Shown here piece by piece: positions 25,391 to 33,416 of a stretch of 64,000 nt of DNA. A program made the position numbers and the translations under genes. The first letter of the stretch is position 1, and each line of letters begins with the position of its first letter. A model generated the notes under the pieces. The model did no database searches, was not told the origin of the DNA, and was given only the letters and a program-made list of their open reading frames with translations. Source of the DNA: Deltaproteobacteria bacterium. Lineage in GTDB: Bacteria > Myxococcota_A > Polyangia > JAAYKL01. The stretch spans positions 1 through 64,000 of the forward strand of contig JAUVDV010000009.1 in NCBI GenBank assembly GCA_030595125.1, given 5' to 3'.

Positions 25391-26287
25391 TCAGAGAAAC
25401 AGCAGGGCGGCGCCGCCGACAGCGACGAACGCGCCGATGATTGCTCTTGGCGAGATGCGCTCCTTGTTGATCCAGATGGCGGGCGGGATGATTATGATCG
25501 GAGTAAGCCCCATGAGGGTGGCAGCCACACCCGCCTCTGTATGCTGGACCGCTACGAGGGATAGCGAGACGCCGAGGAAGGGGCCGAATACGGCACCCAG
25601 GGAGATGCGCGCCATTGCCCCCCGGTTCTTGAGCGCAGAAAAGACGCGGGGCCACCAGCCGATAAAGAGGAACAAAACCGAGAAGCCGACGATCCCCGCG
25701 ATCACGCGTATCTGCGTCGCGGCAAAGGGGTCATAGCTTCCCATGCCAAGCTTGCTCAGAACCAAGCCGAGGGACTGACCGGCCGCGCCGGCGATGCCCA
25801 GGAGTATGCCCGAGCGGGACGGTCGCTCGGTTTTTATTTCGCCGACCGGCCTGCGTTCGAGCACCACCCATGCGACACCGCCGACAATGAAGGCCATGCC
25901 CATCCAGTCCATGGGCTTGAGGGTTTCCCCCAGCAGGACCCAGCCGAGGAGGGCGGTAAACGGTGGCACCATGGTCATCAGGAGCATGGAGATACGCGCG
26001 CCGACAACAACGAACGCCCGGAACAGGCACAGGTCGCCGATGGTGAAACCGATGATTCCGGATATCGAGAGCCAGAGCCAGGCGTGGGCCGAGGCGTCAT
26101 CCGGAAAGGGGCGCCCCCGCGTGATCCAGCCAAAAACTGCCAGGAAGACGAGCGCCATCACCAGTCGAATCAAGTTGACCGACATGGAGCCGACTTTCTT
26201 GCCGGCCGACTCGAAGGACATGGACGTGATCGTCCAGCAAAACGCCGTACTGAGAGCGGCGATCTCGCCTATGTGGGAAAATGGCAT
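25391..26287 (-). CDS. EamA/DMT-family transporter
   Basis: A 298-aa membrane protein with ten hydrophobic helices in two EamA halves: the first starts at GEIAALSTAFCWTITSMSFE, the second at GILLGIAGAAGQSLGLVLSK. Conserved features include LLMTMVPPFTALLGWVLLGE and the repeat-end LMGLTPIIIIPPAIWINKER. Length matches the DMT superfamily. Substrate unknown. It starts immediately after the stop of the PEMT-like membrane protein gene, so the two are probably one operon. Confidence 0.88.
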   Translation of the reverse strand: MPFSHIGEIAALSTAFCWTITSMSFESAGKKVGSMSVNLIRLVMALVFLAVFGWITRGRPFPDDASAHAWLWLSISGIIGFTIGDLCLFRAFVVVGARISMLLMTMVPPFTALLGWVLLGETLKPMDWMGMAFIVGGVAWVVLERRPVGEIKTERPSRSGILLGIAGAAGQSLGLVLSKLGMGSYDPFAATQIRVIAGIVGFSVLFLFIGWWPRVFSALKNRGAMARISLGAVFGPFLGVSLSLVAVQHTEAGVAATLMGLTPIIIIPPAIWINKERISPRAIIGAFVAVGGAALLFL

Positions 26288-26995
26288 CTAGAGGTTTGCC
26301 TGTCCGCGTCCGTAGATGATCTCCATATCCGGACCCTCCGTGCAATACATATGGACCCAGATATAGGCGTGTTGAAAGAGGGCCAGAACCAGTGCGTTCC
26401 ACGAGCCGCAGAGCAGGCCAATCCCCCACAAGCCCAGAAAGACAAAGCTGTACATGGCATTCGAGGAATAGCCAAAAGCGCCTTTTTTTACGAGCGGCAT
26501 GTTCGCGTATCGATCGAAGAAGTGGTCCCCGCCAAGGGCGCGGCCGATGCCGAAATATTTCAGGACCGAATGCGCCGCCCATCCGGCGGGCAGCAGAAGA
26601 AGGACCCCACCCAGAAGCTGCAATACGCGATTGCCTTCCAGCGAACCCATATCCGCCACGCCCGCGCACAAGAGCGCAAGGGGACGACCGAAAAGGAAGG
26701 GCAGGAATACAGCGCCCCATACCTTCAGTGCATGCTTGCCAAAGAGACGCGTCATGAGACCAAGGTGGAGTTGCAGGCGAAAGACCACGGCGACGATGAT
26801 CTGATGGACAAGGGTGACCGCGATCGTGCCGGCGGCCCAATTCATGACTCCGAATCCGAGGAAGCGGCCGGTGCTGTCCCGCAACAGCCAGTATGTCCCT
26901 GCGGTCAGTAATGCCGCGATCATGACGTGCTGAATCTGGCCGCGGAAGATCTCGGTTTTTCCGGTGTTGGCTCGTATTTCTTCGAGAGCGATCAT
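26288..26995 (-). CDS. PEMT/ICMT-like membrane methyltransferase
   Basis: A 235-aa protein with about five membrane helices. The C-terminal part (AYIWVHMYCTEGPDMEIIYG) resembles the SAM-binding end of phospholipid N-methyltransferase/isoprenylcysteine methyltransferase family members, where an E-G/P-D pattern follows the last helix. The likely start is the ATG at 26995 (AGGGAT upstream); 27016 is the alternative. Possible role in membrane lipid methylation. The family call rests on topology and a weak motif, so confidence is moderate. Confidence 0.55.
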   Translation of the reverse strand: MIALEEIRANTGKTEIFRGQIQHVMIAALLTAGTYWLLRDSTGRFLGFGVMNWAAGTIAVTLVHQIIVAVVFRLQLHLGLMTRLFGKHALKVWGAVFLPFLFGRPLALLCAGVADMGSLEGNRVLQLLGGVLLLLPAGWAAHSVLKYFGIGRALGGDHFFDRYANMPLVKKGAFGYSSNAMYSFVFLGLWGIGLLCGSWNALVLALFQHAYIWVHMYCTEGPDMEIIYGRGQANL

Positions 26996-27025
26996 GAGGG
27001 ATCCCTGTGTTTGCATCTACACGAG

Positions 27026-27042
27026 GGTTCTATAGCAGAACC
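27026..27042 (-). other. Small hairpin between RND operon and PEMT-like gene
   Basis: GGTTCT-ATAGC-AGAACC forms a 6-bp perfect stem 30 bases upstream of the PEMT-like start and 34 bases after the RND gene end. There is no T-run on the minus strand, so it is not a classical terminator; it may be a processing or attenuation site. Confidence 0.3.
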
Positions 27043-27075
27043 ATTGGGATGTCAGGGAATTCGAAGCGCCTTCAC

Positions 27076-30000
27076 TCAGGTGGGGCGTCTGCGCAGCCGC
27101 AGGGCTATCTCGTCGAACAAGTCATAGAGCACCGGGATGAAGACCATGGTCAACACCGTTGCCGCTGTCATGCCTCCGATGACCGCGATGGCCAGCGGCG
27201 AGAATCGCTCCGCGCCGAGCGCCCATTCGGCGGCCAGGGGTGTCATGCCGACGATGGTGGAGAGCGAGGTCATCATTATCGGCCGAAAGCGGGTCTCGAC
27301 CGACAATACCAGGGCATCGCGTCGCGCCATATCCTGTTCGCGCTTTTGTCGAATGAACTCGATCAAGATGATGGCGTTGTTGACCACCGTGCCGACCAGC
27401 AGGATCATTCCGACCATGACCGGCATGGAGGCCGGTTTTCCCGCCAGCCACAGGGCCGCGAAGACGCCGATCAGACTGAGAGGGATGCTCATCATGATCG
27501 TGAGCGGCTGCAGAAACGAACGGAGCTGCGCCACGAGCACCAGATATACTGCCAGCAGCGCGATGGCGAAGGCGCTCAACAACTCGGTCCTGGCTTCGTC
27601 CAGATCCGATTTCTCGCCGGTCAGGCCGATCTCGTAGCCGTCGGGAGCCACGAGATCCTGCATCACTTTTTCCACGTCGGCGATTATGAAGTTCAGCGGA
27701 CGGCCTTGCGTGAATGCGGAGACCTCCAGGGTGGGGGCCATATCTTCCCTTGTCACGACACCCTGGCCGCGTTCCTGTTCGAGGTGCGCCACAGAACGCA
27801 ACGGCACGGCGTGCGGCGATCCGGGCACAAAAACGGGGTATTCCAGCAGGCTGTCGGATTTTGCCTGCTCATCGCTCCGATACTCCACCTGGATCGGATC
27901 GGGCGAGCCGTGGACGCCGTAGAAATACCCTGCCGGCACACCGTAGGATCCCATTGTCATGGTGGCGGCGACCTGGTCAGGGGAGAGCCCGAGTTGTCCG
28001 GCTCGCAACTCATCCACCTTGACCAGCTCCCGCTCCTGATCGAAGCGCCAATTGCGCGTGGGTTCTATAACGTTCGGCACCCCGGCCAGGCGGCGCTTCA
28101 CCTCGTCTCCCAGCTTGTCCAGCACCAGGGGATCGTCTCCGGAGAGGCGTACGATAATCGGGGCAGAGGTCGTGGACTTGGCAGTGTTGCCCAGCTCGCG
28201 AACAGTCGACGCGCGGATGCCCGGGATCAGCGCTAGACGCTCGCGCACCCTGGCCTCGATTTCCCAGATGGTATCCTTCCTGTCGGTGCGGTCGGTCAGC
28301 GTCACCGTGATGAAACCCTGTGTCGGCCCCTGAACACCGAAGGAGGAGAAGGAGCGCATGCCCTGTTCGAAGCCGACCTGCGATTGAACCTTGATGACCT
28401 CGGGCTCCTGCTTGAGCGTCGCTTCAACAGCGCGCACGACTTGCTCGGTTTCTTCCAGGGAGGTGCCCGAAGGTGTTTCCAGTGTGATGAAGAAGCTGCC
28501 ACCGTCCATCTTGGGCAACACTTCCATCCCCTGGTTGAGCAGTCCGACCATCGATCCCGCGAAGAGGATCAGCAACGTCAGGATTGTCAGCAGGCGATGG
28601 TTCAACGCCAGTTTCAGTGTTCTCACATATCCGCCCCGCAGGCGATCCATGAGCCATCCAAAAGGCCGGGTCGCCATGGTTGCCCAGCTGTCCAGGCGGG
28701 TTTTCTTTGCCGTGTAGAGCGTCAACACCGGAACCAGGAGGAGGGCAACCAGAATCGAGGAGGTGAATGCGAAGATCAGGGTCATCGCCAGCGGCCCGAA
28801 GGTCATGCCGATGAACCCTCCCAAGAAGAGCAATGGAATGAGCACGACAAGGGTCGTCGCCACACCCGCCAGGACGGCCAGTCGCACTTCGTCGGTGCCC
28901 TGCACGGCGGCCTCCTCCGGTGAAAGGCCTTCCTCATCGCGTTTGCGGGTGATGTTCTCCAGGATAACCACCGTGGAATCCACCACCATGCCGACCGCCA
29001 GGATAACCGCCGAGAGCGTCACCATGTTGAACTCGACCTTGAAGGCGTGCATCAGGGCGAAGGTGAGCCCGTAAGACAGCGGCATGGAAACGATAGTGAC
29101 CGCAGAGCTCTTGATGCGCCCCAGAAACAGGAAGATGATCACAGACGCGAACAGGAGCGCCTGCCAGATGTTGGCCAGCAGGTTGTCGATCGACGCTTCG
29201 GTGAAGCTGGCACTTTCCTCGCCGGCCAGGAATTTGTAGCCGGAGTAGCTGTGGCCAAGTTCCTTCACTTTCTTCTGGACCGCGCGCACCACGTCGACCG
29301 TGTTGGCTTCGTCGGTCTTGAAGACCTGCATGGCGATTGCCGGCTCGCCGTCAATGGCGAACCGGGCGTCGTCGTCGAAGGCGCCATGGCCAATCGTCGC
29401 GATCTCACCGAGCAGAATGCGTTCACCGTTGGCCATCGTGATGGGGATGCGTTCCAGTTGTGCGATGTCCTGCGCACGGCTCTCCAGACGAAACATCGTC
29501 TGACTGCTCTGTGTCCGGATCTGCCCGGCGGGACGAGCGCTGTTGTATTGGCGAATGGTATCGACGACCTTCCCGAGCGGGATACCGTAGGCCTTCACGT
29601 CGCGCTGGTTCACTTCGACGAGGACCGCCGGTTGATTGCCGCCGAAGACATCTGTTGCCGCCACGCCGGCTATTCGCTGTAGCTCGGGTGCGAAGCGATC
29701 CTCGGCCATCTTGCGCGCCTGTACCAGATCATCGGCCACCACTCCCACGGAGATGATCGGGCGGTCCGAGGTTGAAAACTTCAGCACCTGCGGTTCGCGA
29801 ATTCCGCTCGGAAGATCTCCGCGAATTCGGGCGATGGCGTTTTGCACATCCACTGCGGCCAGATCTACCTCCCGGTCATAATGAAACTCGACGGAAATGA
29901 TCGAGAGGTTGTCCTGCGAAGTCGCCCGGATCTTGACGACGCCTTCGAGTGAGGCGAATTCCTCTTCCAGGATCTGGCTCAGGGCCTCGTCCACATCTTG

Positions 30001-30168
30001 GGCGTTCGCGCCGGGGTAGGCCGTTACGACGTTTACGAGCGGCGGCGCGGTATCGGGAAACAGCTGCATTGGAATGGAGGTGTAGGCACGCGCACCGAAG
30101 ATGGCCACAGCTATGAGCAGCGCCCAGATGGCGTAGCGATTATTCAGCGTGGCTCTTGTCAGGCTCAT
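27076..30168 (-). CDS. RND multidrug/heavy-compound efflux transporter (HAE1/AcrB-like)
   Basis: A 1030-aa inner-membrane pump of normal RND length. Helix 1 (YAIWALLIAVAIFGARAYTS) is followed by the first periplasmic loop (PGANAQDVDEALSQILEEEF), the second RND half begins near residue 520 and the last helices follow SMPVMVGMILLVGTVVNNA. In helix 4 the segment is AVGMVVDSTVVILENI: one Asp of the usual DD proton-relay pair is kept and the other is Ser, as in several HAE1-type pumps. Its ATG overlaps the stop of the membrane-fusion protein gene by four bases. A TolC-type outer-membrane factor is not encoded nearby. Confidence 0.93.
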   Translation of the reverse strand: MSLTRATLNNRYAIWALLIAVAIFGARAYTSIPMQLFPDTAPPLVNVVTAYPGANAQDVDEALSQILEEEFASLEGVVKIRATSQDNLSIISVEFHYDREVDLAAVDVQNAIARIRGDLPSGIREPQVLKFSTSDRPIISVGVVADDLVQARKMAEDRFAPELQRIAGVAATDVFGGNQPAVLVEVNQRDVKAYGIPLGKVVDTIRQYNSARPAGQIRTQSSQTMFRLESRAQDIAQLERIPITMANGERILLGEIATIGHGAFDDDARFAIDGEPAIAMQVFKTDEANTVDVVRAVQKKVKELGHSYSGYKFLAGEESASFTEASIDNLLANIWQALLFASVIIFLFLGRIKSSAVTIVSMPLSYGLTFALMHAFKVEFNMVTLSAVILAVGMVVDSTVVILENITRKRDEEGLSPEEAAVQGTDEVRLAVLAGVATTLVVLIPLLFLGGFIGMTFGPLAMTLIFAFTSSILVALLLVPVLTLYTAKKTRLDSWATMATRPFGWLMDRLRGGYVRTLKLALNHRLLTILTLLILFAGSMVGLLNQGMEVLPKMDGGSFFITLETPSGTSLEETEQVVRAVEATLKQEPEVIKVQSQVGFEQGMRSFSSFGVQGPTQGFITVTLTDRTDRKDTIWEIEARVRERLALIPGIRASTVRELGNTAKSTTSAPIIVRLSGDDPLVLDKLGDEVKRRLAGVPNVIEPTRNWRFDQERELVKVDELRAGQLGLSPDQVAATMTMGSYGVPAGYFYGVHGSPDPIQVEYRSDEQAKSDSLLEYPVFVPGSPHAVPLRSVAHLEQERGQGVVTREDMAPTLEVSAFTQGRPLNFIIADVEKVMQDLVAPDGYEIGLTGEKSDLDEARTELLSAFAIALLAVYLVLVAQLRSFLQPLTIMMSIPLSLIGVFAALWLAGKPASMPVMVGMILLVGTVVNNAIILIEFIRQKREQDMARRDALVLSVETRFRPIMMTSLSTIVGMTPLAAEWALGAERFSPLAIAVIGGMTAATVLTMVFIPVLYDLFDEIALRLRRRPT

Positions 30169-31286
30169 GGGGCATTCCCTTCAGATGAAACAGGGTAAAC
30201 GGCCATTCCGTCGCGCAACATGTCCAGGTTGCTCACCACTACCCGGTCGTCACCTTTCAGATTCGCCTCGATCGCTATCCATCCCTTTTCGCGAATTGAC
30301 GGCGCCACGCTTTCCCACCGGGCCACATCGTCACGAACAACAAAAATACCCATGCCGGGATCTGCTTTTTTCACGGCGTTCACCGGTACCATCACCGCTT
30401 CCTGTTTCTCGCCGAGCACGAAGGCGACATCGACGGACATCCCATGCCGGAACAGGGCGGCATCCTCGTCCTTCAGGGGAATGCGGATCTCAAACATGCG
30501 GCCAGGCCCGGTCGCCATGGGAGCTGCGAAGCTCACCTCGGAGCGAAGTGGAGAGGAATGCTCGGGCGACAGAATTGCGATGGTTCCTTTCTCAATTCCC
30601 GCCGACACATCCTTCTCGTGCACCTGGACGCGCACCTCCAACGGTTCATCGCCGAGTATCAGGATCGGTCGGCCCGGCATCACATTTTCACCCGGCTCGG
30701 CCAACCATTTGAGCACCTTGCCGTCAAACGGGGCGAGTTCGACCGTGTTGCCCGCCAGAACCTTCAGTTCGCGCAAGCCGGCTCTCGCCGCTTTCAGGGC
30801 GGCCCGGCTGCTCGTGCACTTCTGCCGGCTGCCGTCGGCCCTGACCCTCGGAATGGTGTCCGAGCGCGCCAACTCCTTGTCGATATCCGCCTGTTGACAC
30901 AGAAAGACCGATTCCTCCCTGACCCGTGACACATCGGCTCGCAGACGGGAGACTCGTGCGCCGGTCTCCGGCGCGGCGATTCGAGCAAGCACCGCTCCTT
31001 CCTCGGCTGATTCACCCTCGGCGACAGGAAACTCCTCCATCTTGCCGGCCAGGCGCGCCAGGACATTGATCTCATTTTGCGAATGCACCGTACCCACATA
31101 GCGAAGCGTCTCCCGGATGGGACCCGTGCGAAGCTGAGTTGTCCGTACGGCCAGAGGGCGTGTCGGTTCAGCCGCAGGAGGAGGGGACGTGCACGACGAG
31201 AAGAAAACAAAGAGAGCAAGGATACCAAGGCCTGGCTTGTAAGCACTTGCGAGCTTCTCCGGGTTGAAAAAAAGTTTCTGGGTCAT
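30165..31286 (-). CDS. RND membrane fusion protein (periplasmic adaptor)
   Basis: A 373-aa lipoprotein adaptor. The ATG at 31286 has AGGTGG just upstream. The leader ends in VFFSSC (Cys31). The first lipoyl half is at about residues 65-105 (GTVHSQNEINVLARLAGKM, VAEGESAEEGAVLARI), a short helical hairpin rich in Arg follows, then the second lipoyl half (LAPFDGKVLKWLAEPGENVM) and beta-barrel/membrane-proximal segments (VRVQVHEKDVSAGIEKGTIA, MVPVNAVKKADPGMGIFVV). The hairpin contains two Cys (FLCQQ, QKCTS), unusual for this family. It lies between tetR and the RND gene in one operon. Confidence 0.9.
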   Translation of the reverse strand: MTQKLFFNPEKLASAYKPGLGILALFVFFSSCTSPPPAAEPTRPLAVRTTQLRTGPIRETLRYVGTVHSQNEINVLARLAGKMEEFPVAEGESAEEGAVLARIAAPETGARVSRLRADVSRVREESVFLCQQADIDKELARSDTIPRVRADGSRQKCTSSRAALKAARAGLRELKVLAGNTVELAPFDGKVLKWLAEPGENVMPGRPILILGDEPLEVRVQVHEKDVSAGIEKGTIAILSPEHSSPLRSEVSFAAPMATGPGRMFEIRIPLKDEDAALFRHGMSVDVAFVLGEKQEAVMVPVNAVKKADPGMGIFVVRDDVARWESVAPSIREKGWIAIEANLKGDDRVVVSNLDMLRDGMAVYPVSSEGNAP

Positions 31287-31295
31287 AATGACCAC

Positions 31296-31883
31296 CTATC
31301 TCCTGATCAACGATATCAGGGTTTGCCACACATGTGCGGCACGTTTTTCGATTGGTTCTTCAATGGCCTTGTCCTGGACGATTAGTAGAAAACCCATCAC
31401 CGCACCGTTGAAAAGCACAAGAATATCAGTCAGATCGAGATCGTGACGAATGAGCTTTTTTTCCGATGCTTCGAGAAGACAGGACTTGATGAAGTCCCGT
31501 CCCTGCTTCCGCAGTTTCATAACCCTTTTGAGCCCGGCTTTGCCACCCGCGTGGGATAACTGGTTTGAGAACAAGAGGGATTGAACTCCCGGCTGGCTCC
31601 CGACGATCTCGAGCCGGGCCAGAAAAAACTCTCCGAGGCGCTTCAGGGGATCGTCGTTTGGGGGTGGTATCGTATCGTTCAAGACCCCCTCCAATCGATC
31701 GAGCACCGCCATGACTATTTCGTTTTTGTTTTTGAAATGCCTGAAGATGGATCCGTCCTTGATGCCCACCTCCCGGCCTATCTGAGCTGCGGTAAACTCC
31801 CGAAGGCCTTTCTCTCCGATTATCTTGATCGCGGCATCCACAATCTGTGCTTTTCGCTCTGCTGTCGGCATTCGAGTTGTCAT
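31296..31883 (-). CDS. TetR-family transcriptional regulator of the efflux operon
   Basis: A 195-aa regulator. The ATG at 31883 follows CCAGGAGAC; upstream Met codons overlap the operator and are rejected. The helix-turn-helix is at residues about 10-55 (AQIVDAAIKIIGEKGLREFT, then QIGREVGIKDGSIFRHFKNK). The C-terminal ligand domain is all helical. It is the first gene of the tetR-adaptor-pump operon and is preceded by a strong promoter whose transcription start is covered by a perfect palindrome, so autorepression is likely, relieved by pump substrates. Confidence 0.92.
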   Translation of the reverse strand: MTTRMPTAERKAQIVDAAIKIIGEKGLREFTAAQIGREVGIKDGSIFRHFKNKNEIVMAVLDRLEGVLNDTIPPPNDDPLKRLGEFFLARLEIVGSQPGVQSLLFSNQLSHAGGKAGLKRVMKLRKQGRDFIKSCLLEASEKKLIRHDLDLTDILVLFNGAVMGFLLIVQDKAIEEPIEKRAAHVWQTLISLIRR

Positions 31884-31895
31884 TACAGTCTCCTG

Positions 31896-31943
31896 GCTAG
31901 CAAACACTTGCTAGCATAATAACCCTGGTCAAAAGAATGTCAA
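31896..31943 (-). promoter_or_regulatory. tetR promoter with TetR-type operator
   Basis: Minus strand: TTGACA (31938-31943), 16-base spacer, TATTAT (31916-31921). Immediately downstream lies a 20-bp perfect inverted repeat, GCTAGCAA-ACAC-TTGCTAGC (31896-31915), which ends 5 bases from the ribosome binding site. The palindrome therefore covers the expected transcription start. Size and even symmetry fit a TetR dimer site. Confidence 0.8.
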
Positions 31944-31961
31944 TGCCGGTCCCTAAAAAAA

Positions 31962-32687
31962 TCAGCGTGGGGGGCGATCTCGGCGCGTCACCCGTCGCGT
32001 GATGATGGCGGCGACAACCAGGACGAGGATGGCGCACCATACCCTCGAGACAACCATCAGGGTGGATTCTTCACCGATTCCCGAGCCGATGAGGGTGAAA
32101 ACGATGCCCTGTGGCAGAAATCCAAAGAAGGATCCGATGAGAAACGTGCGCAACCGTACGTTGTTACTGCCGAGGAGCAGATTGATGAAGACGCCCCAGA
32201 TGGGTATATGGCGAAGTAGAAAGACGTCCATGACCGATGGGTTCTGCAGATGCTCTCGCGCTATTTTGAACGAACTCAACTTTTCCGTTACCCACTCCCG
32301 GGCACTCCACCTGGCAAACAGGAACGGTCCGAGCGAACCGAGCAGGGTGGCCATTTGCGACAGGACGAGCCCCTCGACAAAGCCGAACAGCGCGCCTCCG
32401 AGAGCGCAGAAAATCAGGCGGGGGGCGCCGACGAATATCAGGGTCGCGGCGAGCCCGAAAAAGACGAGGGGCGCCCAGGCTCCCGTGTCGGAGACCACGG
32501 TTTGCAGCTCTTCCACATTAAGGTACTCCCCCACAGGGGTGAGGTTTAGAAGCACCACGAAAAGGGCAAGGAAAAGCACGACCATCCCGGTCTTGAGGTA
32601 TGCGCGCTTGAAATTGGGGACCGGCAGCTTTTCGAGATCAGCAGGCGATCTGTCGTCTTGCTTGTCTGTCCCGGAATTCTCAGTCAT
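31962..32687 (-). CDS. TVP38/TMEM64 (VTT/DedA-like) membrane protein
   Basis: A 241-aa membrane protein. The VTT core is visible: LIFVGAPRLIFCALGGALFG, a re-entrant segment (EGLVLSQMATLLGSLGPFLF with ARW), then RHIPIWGVFINLLLGSNNVR and SFFGFLPQGIVFTLIGSG. The family is linked to lipid scrambling or small-molecule transport. Its start overlaps the end of the GT2 gene by eight bases, placing it last in a DUF2079-GT2-VTT operon, consistent with a role in polyprenyl-lipid or envelope glycan handling. Confidence 0.85.
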   Translation of the reverse strand: MTENSGTDKQDDRSPADLEKLPVPNFKRAYLKTGMVVLFLALFVVLLNLTPVGEYLNVEELQTVVSDTGAWAPLVFFGLAATLIFVGAPRLIFCALGGALFGFVEGLVLSQMATLLGSLGPFLFARWSAREWVTEKLSSFKIAREHLQNPSVMDVFLLRHIPIWGVFINLLLGSNNVRLRTFLIGSFFGFLPQGIVFTLIGSGIGEESTLMVVSRVWCAILVLVVAAIITRRVTRRDRPPR

Positions 32688-33408
32688 CTATCCGTCTGTT
32701 TCCGGGGATCGCCCTGGCGCGATACCATTTGAGCGCAAAGCAGTCGCGAATTCCCCGCCATAACCGGTTGTTGATGCCGTATTTCGATTGACCCAGCGCC
32801 CGTTCGCGGTGGCTTATTTGAATTTCGGCCACGCGGTACCCTTGCGCCTGCAGAATTGTGGGCAGGAATCGATGCATGCCGTTGAAAACAAACAGTTCCT
32901 TCAGGGCCTGCTGTCGAATCACGCGAAAGGCGCACCCGGCGTCGGTGACAGTGTCTCCTATGACAAAACTTCTGAATCCGTTTGCGATCTTCGACGACGC
33001 CCGGCGCACGAATGTATCTCTTCGGATGGCCCTAATCCCGCATACGCAGTCCACCCCGTCACTCAGGGTGGAAAGGAGTTTGGGAATATCCGCCGGGTTG
33101 TTTTGTCCATCCGCGTCGAGGGTAATGATGATGGAGCCCCTGGCCAGCTGAAATCCAGTTGCCATCCCGGCGCTTTGTCCGAGATTTGTCACGTGGGATG
33201 CCCATCGCAGCTGTTTGTATTGCGACGTGAGTTCTACGAGAACGTCCCGTGTACGATCATCGCTTCCGTCGTCGACAATGATGATTTCATATTGCCGGTC
33301 CAGGGGCTTCATGGCCTCTGCAATTTCCCCAATGAGGACCGGAACGCTCTCCTCTTCGTTGTAGGCGGGAACCACGACGGAGATGTCGATATTTTCGGTA
33401 GTAGGCAT
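32680..33408 (-). CDS. GT2-family glycosyltransferase (dolichyl/undecaprenyl-phosphate sugar transferase-like)
   Basis: A 242-aa GT-A fold enzyme without membrane anchors, like DPM1. Motifs: SVVVPAYNEEESVPVLIGEI, EIIIVDDGSDDRTRDVLVEL, the metal-binding DXD in TLDADGQNNPADIP, and the acceptor-site region EIQISHRERALGQSKYG. It likely transfers a sugar from a nucleotide donor to a polyprenyl phosphate. It lies 8 bases after the DUF2079 gene and overlaps the VTT gene; the DUF2079 protein could use the lipid-linked sugar. Confidence 0.9.
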   Translation of the reverse strand: MPTTENIDISVVVPAYNEEESVPVLIGEIAEAMKPLDRQYEIIIVDDGSDDRTRDVLVELTSQYKQLRWASHVTNLGQSAGMATGFQLARGSIIITLDADGQNNPADIPKLLSTLSDGVDCVCGIRAIRRDTFVRRASSKIANGFRSFVIGDTVTDAGCAFRVIRQQALKELFVFNGMHRFLPTILQAQGYRVAEIQISHRERALGQSKYGINNRLWRGIRDCFALKWYRARAIPGNRRIDD

Positions 33409-33416
33409 ATCGCGCG

